From a virus, in IMG/VR virus record IMGVR_UViG_3300046476_000068, positions 1-40,774 of that record: DNA of 40,774 nucleotides, one strand, 5' to 3'. Shown here in pieces: positions 36,129 through 40,774 of this stretch; positions within the stretch are counted from its first letter, which is position 1; every line of letters starts with the position of its first letter. Under the pieces are notes generated by a model. That model was not told the DNA's origin, did no database searches, and was given only the letters and a program-made list of their open reading frames with translations. The position numbers and the translations under genes are program-made.

Positions 36129-37247
36129 ATGGCTGCGAAGACGACCGCGAACGAAGAGACGTACGCGAAGCTGCGTGAAGAGATCGACGCGAACATCGAG
36201 CGCATGGCTTCGCTGGTCGAGGCGGACAACGTCGACGGGGCTCAGGAACTGAAGAAGGAGACTGACACTCTCGTCGCGAAGCTTCCGGCGCGCGAGCGTA
36301 ACCCGCTCCGTCAGAAGATGACGGCCGCTGTCACCGTTCAGGAAGTGCCGACCCCGGCCGTTCCCGCGCCGTCGACTGAGGTCGCCACCCTGCCGAAGGA
36401 CTTCACGGAGATCGCGGGCGTTAACCCGCTGGTCGATCAGGCTGCCGCGAAGGTGCGCGAGGCTGCGGCGACGGCGTACGGCGCGGGCAAGGAAATTGCC
36501 CGGATGCTTCTCGACATTCGGCTGAACATCCCGAAGGACGGCGTTCCCGACCTTCAGGCAGACCTCGACCAGTCGAAGAAGGCTTCGACGGCCGTCTATG
36601 AGCGCGTCACGAAGGATCTCCCCGAAGAGGGCACCGACGAAGCGGCCGACGTGATCCGGTCCGGCGTCGACAGCGTGAAGAAGGCGGCTCAGAACGCAAT
36701 GGTCGACGTGCGGGTCGAGTACCTTCGCGCCCTCGACCACTCGCCGGAAGAAGCGGCTCGCTTCGTGAAGATCGTCAAGGATAAAGAAGGCAAGCCGTCC
36801 GAACTCGTCGCGAAGCACTTCGGAATCACGCTCCAGACCCGCGCCGAGATCGCGAAGGCCAATCGCGAGAAGAAGGCTCTCGCCGAGAAGGCGACGAAGG
36901 CTCTCGACGCGGCGACCGCGCAACTCGGTCAGCTTGACGACGAAGTCTCGCGGAAGCTCGAAGCGGGGGAGATGACGAAGGAGGAAGCCGAAGAAGCGCT
37001 CGCCCCGGCGAACGAAGCGGTTCAGAAGGCTCAGCAGGAACTCGCCGCCGTCACGGGTCCGGCCGAGACCGGTAAGGGGAAGACGGCGACCGAGATCCTG
37101 GTCGACCACGTGAAGAAGGCGGCGAAGCTCGCGGACGAGATCGACGTCGCCGGAATCGACGGGCTCGACGAGAAGGCGAAGAAGGCGACCCGCGCGAAGC
37201 TCGAAGCCCTTCGCGACAAGGTTAAGAGTCTTCTCGCCGAGATCTGA
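36129..37247 (+). CDS. Coiled-coil protein with possible helix-turn-helix; candidate palindrome-binding regulator
   Basis: A 372-aa, highly charged, almost fully helical protein. ATG 36129 has AAGGGGG upstream; a start at 36075 would lie within the palindrome. Residues about 10-60 and 245-310 look like coiled coils. Residues about 224-243 (SELVAKHFGITLQTRAEIAK) fit the helix-turn-helix pattern, with Ala at 5, Gly at 9 and Ile at 18. A Pro/Ala linker sits near 80. It has its own promoter overlapped by the palindrome and a terminator after it, as expected for an autoregulated repressor. A φC31-repressor-like role is possible but not shown by clear homology; an abundant structural or nucleoid protein is the alternative. 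Confidence 0.75.
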   Translation: MAAKTTANEETYAKLREEIDANIERMASLVEADNVDGAQELKKETDTLVAKLPARERNPLRQKMTAAVTVQEVPTPAVPAPSTEVATLPKDFTEIAGVNPLVDQAAAKVREAAATAYGAGKEIARMLLDIRLNIPKDGVPDLQADLDQSKKASTAVYERVTKDLPEEGTDEAADVIRSGVDSVKKAAQNAMVDVRVEYLRALDHSPEEAARFVKIVKDKEGKPSELVAKHFGITLQTRAEIAKANREKKALAEKATKALDAATAQLGQLDDEVSRKLEAGEMTKEEAEEALAPANEAVQKAQQELAAVTGPAETGKGKTATEILVDHVKKAAKLADEIDVAGIDGLDEKAKKATRAKLEALRDKVKSLLAEI

Positions 37248-37267
37248 TCGACAGTCAGTAACGCACC

Positions 37268-37302
37268 GGAAGCCCCGGCTCGCTAAGCGGGTCGGGGCTT
37301 CC
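37268..37302 (+). terminator. Intrinsic terminator after coiled-coil gene
   Basis: GGAAGCCCCG (37268-37277) pairs with CGGGGCTTCC (37293-37302), with an inner CGCT/AGCG pairing. No long T-tract, but the stem is strong and in the expected place. Confidence 0.7.
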
Positions 37303-37321
37303 CCGTAGGGAGGGAAGCGCA

Positions 37322-37480
37322 GTGAGTAGGTACGAGATCGAAGAGCGAAGCCCTAGCACGTTCGCCGTCATCAAAACGGGACCGCGCGGGGGCAAGAGCG
37401 TGATCAACGTCTACAAGTATCGGAGCGCAGCCGAGAAAGTCCTCGACGCACTGAACGGCGCGAAGGGGCTCGAACGATGA
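37322..37480 (+). CDS. Small hypothetical protein, 52 aa
   Basis: GTG 37322 has GGGAGGGAAG upstream. The protein (MSRYEIEERSPSTFAVIKTGPRGGKSV...) seems to be a small beta-beta-alpha fold with a C-terminal helix (SAAEKVLDALNGAKGLE). It looks like the small domain proteins often found in phage early regions. The first ten bases (GTGAGTAGGT) are the same as the right half of the palindrome, perhaps by chance. It is followed by a terminator. Confidence 0.65.
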   Translation: MSRYEIEERSPSTFAVIKTGPRGGKSVINVYKYRSAAEKVLDALNGAKGLER

Positions 37481-37515
37481 AGGAAGCCCCCTAGACGCCC
37501 GCGTAAGCGACTCGC

Positions 37516-37552
37516 AGCCCCGTTCGGCCCCCTCGGTCGGACGGGGCTTTCC
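37516..37552 (+). terminator. Terminator, GCCCCGT family
   Basis: AGCCCCGT (37516-37523) pairs with ACGGGGCT (37541-37548), then TTCC. ATGCCCTCAGACGGCCG (37554-37570) directly after it is identical to 15539-15555 after the integrase operon terminator. Confidence 0.8.
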
Positions 37553-37590
37553 TATGCCCTCAGACGGCCGTACAGCCGTTCAGCGGGTAC

Positions 37591-37688
37591 GGGTGACGCA
37601 GGTGACGTTCGATATGCATTTCTAGGTATCCCTTAGAGATCTCCTAGCGATACCTGAAACAGCCTTCACTTCGTCACCTGCGTCACCC
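37591..37688. repeat. Nested inverted-repeat module, copy B
   Basis: Outer arms of 16 bp (37591-37606 and 37673-37688) are perfect, GGGTGACGCAGGTGAC and its complement. Inner arms contain AGGTATC and GATACCT around AGATCT. The first 31 bases are identical to copy A at 15646. Promoter-like block P5 begins on the next base, so a protein bound here could control the early nuclease operon. Confidence 0.8.
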
Positions 37689-37706
37689 GAGAAACCCTTG
37701 CGCTCC
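37689..37706 (+). promoter_or_regulatory. Promoter-like block P5 upstream of early nuclease operon
   Basis: GAGAAACCCTTGCGCTCC directly follows nested repeat copy B and ends 36 nt before the nuclease start. It is likely to be the main promoter of the early block 37.7-40.6 kb. Confidence 0.65.
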
Positions 37707-37742
37707 CCTTCGGTCGTAAGCACAACCGAACGAAGGGCAGTC

Positions 37743-38582
37743 ATGGGGCAGGTACAGACAGTCAAGCGGGGCGGAAGCCGGTTCTACGTACAGACGGACG
37801 CTCCCGATATCCGGGTGCCCGGCGTGACCAGCGTCGTCGGCATGCTCCCGAAGCCGTTTCTTCAGTACTGGTCGGCGAAGATGACGGCCGAACTCGCCGT
37901 CGACTCATTCGACTTCGTCTCGCGCATGGCGGATCGCGACCGACAGGGGGCGATCGACTATCTGAAGGGTGCCTCGCGCCGGTACACGGCGATACGCGCT
38001 GAGGTCGGCTCAAACGCACACGACCTCTTCGAACGCATGATGCGCGGCGAGTACGTCGGCCGGGTTCACCCTGACCTAGAGCCCTACCGGGCACACTTCG
38101 CTGAGTTCCTTCGGGTCGTGAACCCTGAGCTAGTGCGCGCCGAAGACGTCGCCTGGAGCGACGCACACGGGTACGCCGGATCGTTCGACGCGATCCTTCG
38201 CGTATGGCTCGACGCCGACGGGAAGCCGACCCCGGACCGGTCCGGCGAGCCGCACCTTCTAATGGTCGACTGGAAGACCTCGAAAGACACGTATCCCGAC
38301 GTCGCCCTTCAGATGGCGGCATACGCGTACGCCGACAGGATCATTGCGCCGGACGGGTCGAGCGAGCCTATGCCGCCCCTCGACGGCGCGGCCGTCCTTC
38401 ACGTCACGCCGGATCAGTGGGCGTTCAAGCCGGTGCGTATCGACGAAGACGTCTTCGATGTGTTTCTGACGCTTCGGAAGATCTTCGATTGGGATCGCGA
38501 GACCTCGAAGACGGTTATCGGCCGTGCCCTCGCGAAGTCGCTCGGTCGCATTGTGACCGGTACTCAGCGCCGCGCGAAGTAA
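37743..38582 (+). CDS. PD-(D/E)XK (RecB/Cas4-like) exonuclease
   Basis: A 279-aa nuclease. ATG 37743 has GAAGGGCAG upstream. The family signature is visible: GSNAHDLFERMM (helix with conserved His), GYAGSFDAI (Asp149), LMVDWKTSKD (Asp176, Lys178) and ALQMAAYAYA (motif QxxxY-like). Such phage exonucleases take part in recombination or in degrading host DNA. It is the first gene of the early operon and is separated from the RNA-ligase-like gene by 24 nt. Confidence 0.9.
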   Translation: MGQVQTVKRGGSRFYVQTDAPDIRVPGVTSVVGMLPKPFLQYWSAKMTAELAVDSFDFVSRMADRDRQGAIDYLKGASRRYTAIRAEVGSNAHDLFERMMRGEYVGRVHPDLEPYRAHFAEFLRVVNPELVRAEDVAWSDAHGYAGSFDAILRVWLDADGKPTPDRSGEPHLLMVDWKTSKDTYPDVALQMAAYAYADRIIAPDGSSEPMPPLDGAAVLHVTPDQWAFKPVRIDEDVFDVFLTLRKIFDWDRETSKTVIGRALAKSLGRIVTGTQRRAK

Positions 38583-38606
38583 CCGAATCTCCTGAAGGGA
38601 ATACGC

Positions 38607-39236
38607 ATGGTCGAGTTTCAGGCATGGCCGAAGACGCCCCGGCTTTTCCGGGACATGACGGTTACCGAGAAGATCGACGGCACTAACGCTGCGATTCACA
38701 TCACGCCGGGTGTCGAGGTGAGCAACGCCGCCGTGTTCGACGCCTACCCGCTGAAGCCGGGTGAGGTATGGGACGGCGAGCAGGTGTGGCACGTCACCGC
38801 TCAGTCGCGTAAGCGGATCGTCGTTCCTAGCGACGACAATTACGGCTTTGCCGGGTGGGTGCACGCGAATGCCGTCGACCTCATTTCCCTTTTGGGTCCG
38901 GGGCTGCACTTCGGGGAGTGGTGGGGGCGAGGTATTCAGCGCCGTTACGGCATGTACGGCCGTGCCTTCTCGCTCTTCAACACGGACCGGCACGCCGACG
39001 TGAAGGCGGTCGTCGGTGACGTTGCGGTCGAGCCCGTGCCCGTGCTGTATCGGGGACCGTTCGACACTGCCCGTGTCGCCGCCGTCCTCGCCGGGCTTCG
39101 CGAATTCGGGTCGGTCGCCGCCCCGGGCTTCGCCGACCCCGAAGGAGTGTGCGTGTTCCATCACGCAACGCGTCAGGTCTATAAGGCGACGCTCGACAAC
39201 AACGACGCCGGGAAGTGGGAAGCGCTCGCGAGCTAG
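38607..39236 (+). CDS. RNA-ligase-like nucleotidyltransferase, 209 aa
   Basis: ATG 38607 has GAAGGGAA upstream. The adenylation motif EKIDGTN carries the likely nucleophile Lys22. Further ligase motifs are GEWWGRGIQRRYG (motif III area), GVCVFHHATRQVYKATLD (motifs IV and V, with YKATLD), and SLFN. The length suggests a nucleotidyltransferase domain alone. It might repair tRNAs cut by a host defence system, including the phage's own two tRNAs, but this use is inference. A DNA ligase role is less likely given the sequence and length. Confidence 0.8.
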   Translation: MVEFQAWPKTPRLFRDMTVTEKIDGTNAAIHITPGVEVSNAAVFDAYPLKPGEVWDGEQVWHVTAQSRKRIVVPSDDNYGFAGWVHANAVDLISLLGPGLHFGEWWGRGIQRRYGMYGRAFSLFNTDRHADVKAVVGDVAVEPVPVLYRGPFDTARVAAVLAGLREFGSVAAPGFADPEGVCVFHHATRQVYKATLDNNDAGKWEALAS

Positions 39237-39240
39237 GGCA

Positions 39241-39259
39241 GAGAAAACCCTCACGCTCT
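39241..39259 (+). promoter_or_regulatory. Promoter-like block P6 upstream of candidate directionality factor
   Basis: GAGAAAACCCTCACGCTCT, slightly off consensus (TCA in place of TTsC), lies 70 nt before the gene start, with a hairpin in between. Confidence 0.5.
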
Positions 39260-39268
39260 AGGCCAATC

Positions 39269-39309
39269 AGAAGGGGCGGACGGTAGGCACCGACGCCGAC
39301 GCCCCTTCT
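39269..39309 (+). promoter_or_regulatory. Leader hairpin upstream of candidate directionality factor
   Basis: AGAAGGGGCG (39269-39278) pairs with CGCCCCTTCT (39300-39309), a 10-bp stem. No T-tract follows. It lies between block P6 and the ribosome-binding site, so it may act in the mRNA leader rather than as a terminator. Confidence 0.6.
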
Positions 39310-39329
39310 CCCCAACGAACGGAGAGAAC

Positions 39330-40022
39330 ATGGCACTTCGCATCTTCGAGACCGACCCCGACGCCGCACCGAAGCCCCGGGCGAACTACTCCGACGGCAC
39401 GGTCGGCCGGTTCCATTCCGGCCGACAGGTCGACAATCAGCCTGAGTCGCTGTCTGAGTGGCGCATCACGACCGGCGAGCGGCACGTAGCCGATGCCGTC
39501 GCGCAACTCTTCGGCGGAGTGCCGGACGAGACCGACTCGCCGAACGAGAACTTCATCGAGGTCTTGACGGCCGCGAGCGCCGTTCCCGTGATCCTCGACG
39601 GCGTCAAGGCGATCCGGTCGGATATGAAGCTGTGGAACCGGTCCAAGCTTGTCCACCACTGCGACGGCGTCGAGTTCCTGAGCCCCGACGAGAAGGCGGG
39701 TCGGCCGTGTGGTTGCCCGGCTCTCTTCGCTGAGCGCAAGCAGGCGGCGAAGGATTACGTCGGTCCGTCGCCGTCGATCAACATCACATTCCGGCTCGCC
39801 GACGATCCCGATCTCGGGTCGTTCCGATTCCAGTCGGGTTCGTGGACGCTCGCCGAAGTGCTGCACGAGTACGAGAACGACCTCGCCCGTGTCGGCGGCG
39901 AAGCCGTCGCGACGCTCCGACTCGAACTCGTCGAGTACACGACGAAGAAGGGCCGGTTCGTTTCCTACCTGAAGCCGGTTCTCGACAACATCCGCAGCTA
40001 TAACGACGCGATCGCCGAGTAA
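39330..40022 (+). CDS. Probable recombination directionality factor, φC31 gp3-like
   Basis: A 230-aa protein. ATG 39330 has GGAGAGAAC upstream. It follows the pattern I recall for the Gp3-like family: the opening RIFETDPDAAPKPR, FHSGRQVDNQPESLSEWRITTG, a Cys cluster (HHCDGVEFLSP, then CGCPALFAERKQAA), SINITFRLADDPDLGSFRFQSGSW and LELVEYTTKKGRFVSY. φC31 gp3 binds the integrase and turns it to excision. As in φC31, this gene lies in the early region far from int. Expression only in lytic growth, from block P6 or P5, would fit that role. Confidence 0.75.
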   Translation: MALRIFETDPDAAPKPRANYSDGTVGRFHSGRQVDNQPESLSEWRITTGERHVADAVAQLFGGVPDETDSPNENFIEVLTAASAVPVILDGVKAIRSDMKLWNRSKLVHHCDGVEFLSPDEKAGRPCGCPALFAERKQAAKDYVGPSPSINITFRLADDPDLGSFRFQSGSWTLAEVLHEYENDLARVGGEAVATLRLELVEYTTKKGRFVSYLKPVLDNIRSYNDAIAE

Positions 40023-40026
40023 GCGA

Positions 40027-40203
40027 ATGCCGCCGCTATTCCCGTCCCCGGCTTATGCGGCTCTCATATGGGCGGCGCACTTCCGTGATTCGGATGATGA
40101 CGAAGTGCGTCGCCCAATGTGGGAATTCCCGCCCGAAGCGCGAGAGCCCCTGATTCACGAACGCCGCCGACGGTTCGGCGTCGACGACGAGATCGACCTT
40201 TAG
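40027..40203 (+). CDS. Small hypothetical protein, 58 aa
   Basis: ATG 40027 begins 4 nt after the preceding stop and has only a weak ribosome-binding site inside the upstream gene, so translation may be coupled. The protein (MPPLFPSPAYAALIWAAHFRDSDDDEVRRPM...) has a short hydrophobic start and a charged end (HERRRRFGVDDEIDL). No family recognised. The next gene's ribosome-binding site AGGAGA overlaps its stop. Confidence 0.6.
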   Translation: MPPLFPSPAYAALIWAAHFRDSDDDEVRRPMWEFPPEAREPLIHERRRRFGVDDEIDL

Positions 40204-40213
40204 GAGAGAACGC

Positions 40214-40549
40214 GTGGCTGAAGCACAGAAGAAGACCGAGACAATCAGGCGCGACTTCGTCGAGCTGAAGCTGAGTGCCGAGGAAGCGAACGTAGTGTTC
40301 GCCGTCCTCGGCCGGGTGGCGGGCGACCCGATCGCGTCGCCCCGTAAGCACGTCAACGCCGTTTACGACGCGCTGAAGGTGGCGCGGGTCGACGGCGGCG
40401 ACGAGAAGCCCCTTCTCGGCCGTCAGGGTGGAACCCCCGGACTGGAGTTCCGCCCCTACGGTGACAGCGGCCGTTCTCTGCTCGACGACATTCTGTTCGG
40501 CGGCACGTACACGCCGACCTCGAAGGCATGGGGGCGTATCAGTGGCTAA
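40214..40549 (+). CDS. Hypothetical protein, 111 aa
   Basis: GTG 40214 has AGGAGA upstream. The first half is helical and charged (MAEAQKKTETIRRDFVELKLSAEEANVVFAVLGRVAG) and includes a second helix with HVNAVYDALKVA. The second half (about 65-111) is polar and probably loop-rich. I recognise no family. It overlaps the next gene by 8 bases and is part of the early cluster with the candidate directionality factor. Confidence 0.7.
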   Translation: MAEAQKKTETIRRDFVELKLSAEEANVVFAVLGRVAGDPIASPRKHVNAVYDALKVARVDGGDEKPLLGRQGGTPGLEFRPYGDSGRSLLDDILFGGTYTPTSKAWGRISG

Positions 40550-40774
40550 GCGGGGCGTCGTCACGGACTATGCGGGCGAAGAGCTGTACCGGGGCGATCT
40601 CGTCGCCTACGCGACCCGACAGGCGAACCGGGTACGCATGACCGATGCCGTCGTCGAGAAGGTGACGGCACGGCTCGAAGGCGGGCGACTTCGCCCCATG
40701 CTGAGGGTCCGGCCGACGGGCACGGAGTCGGGTTTCACGGCTCGCCGTTCCATGCGCGCTGAGTGGATATCGGC
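40542..40774 (+). CDS. 5' part of small hypothetical protein (gene split by the contig join)
   Basis: GTG 40542 overlaps the preceding stop. The protein begins MAKRGVVTDYAGEELYRGDLVAYATR and continues past the window end at base 128 of the window, ending at 167, for 90 aa in all. The N-terminal part resembles small SH3-like barrels seen in phage proteins, but I recognise no family. The continuous frame through the 127-base overlap supports circular joining. Confidence 0.75.
   Translation, partial: MAKRGVVTDYAGEELYRGDLVAYATRQANRVRMTDAVVEKVTARLEGGRLRPMLRVRPTGTESGFTARRSMRAEWIS

Noticed and set aside
40648-40774. Direct terminal repeat of biological origin
   Set aside because: The length is exactly 127, it lies inside a gene, and it is far from the terminase region, all of which fit an assembly overlap better.

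Overview
The window is a complete genome of a temperate, long-tailed (siphovirus) phage of a high-GC actinomycete, most likely Streptomyces. The evidence is the GC-rich codon use, the φC31-type large serine integrase with a φC31 gp3-like partner, the HK97-type head genes, and leader and terminator styles typical of Streptomyces phages. The last 127 bases (40648-40774) repeat bases 1-127 exactly. The contig is therefore a circular or circularly assembled molecule with a unit length of 40,647 bp, and one small gene crosses the join. All genes but one (12740-13045) lie on the plus strand.

Layout. 0-3.4 kb: small genes, a Holliday-junction-resolvase-like nuclease and a primase-helicase. 3.5-5.35 kb: family A DNA polymerase. 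5.9-8.6 kb: a phage sigma-like factor, small proteins, ThyX and dCMP deaminase. 8.7-10.3 kb: a 493-aa protein of unknown function with an internal start. 10.3-13.4 kb: an accessory region of unknown genes. 13.4-15.5 kb: candidate attP, serine integrase and a coupled small gene. 15.5-16.1 kb: regulatory inverted repeat, promoter-like blocks and two tRNA genes. 16.1-19.4 kb: HNH proteins, a cysteine-hydrolase fold protein, candidate cos region and terminase subunits. 19.4-27 kb: portal, protease, capsid, connectors, tail tube and frameshifted tail chaperone. 27-34 kb: tape measure, large tail-tip/adhesion protein and fibre-like proteins. 33.9-35.2 kb: GH25 endolysin and two holin-like membrane proteins. 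35.3-37.5 kb: dNMP kinase and a coiled-coil protein with a possible helix-turn-helix. 37.5-40.6 kb (continuing into 0-0.2 kb): early-type nuclease, RNA-ligase-like protein, candidate recombination directionality factor and small genes.

Three families of regulatory repeats overlie the genes. (1) A 22-bp perfect palindrome, arms CACCTACTCAC / GTGAGTAGGTG, occurs 15 times (13 exact copies, 2 with one change). All copies are between genes or at gene ends, and most lie 14-45 nt before a start codon. The palindrome is absent from the early block and from the integrase/accessory block. (2) A 17-nt block, GAAAACCCTTsCGCTCY, precedes the primase, sigma factor, tRNA, dNMP kinase, nuclease and directionality-factor transcription units. 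It looks like a phage-specific promoter. (3) Two copies of a nested inverted-repeat module lie at 15.6 and 37.6 kb, each directly upstream of family (2) blocks. Two insulated promoter modules of matching design (8637-8742 and 35980-36084) carry the palindrome beside a TACGGT -10-like box. They drive the two best candidates for regulators of the palindrome system.

Together this suggests a φC31-like temperate programme. Early promoters would be read with the help of the phage sigma-like factor. A genome-wide palindrome would act as operator and/or RNA hairpin for lysogeny or late control. The serine integrase would be reversed by the gp3-like protein. Functions named below come from motifs read by eye, not from database searches.
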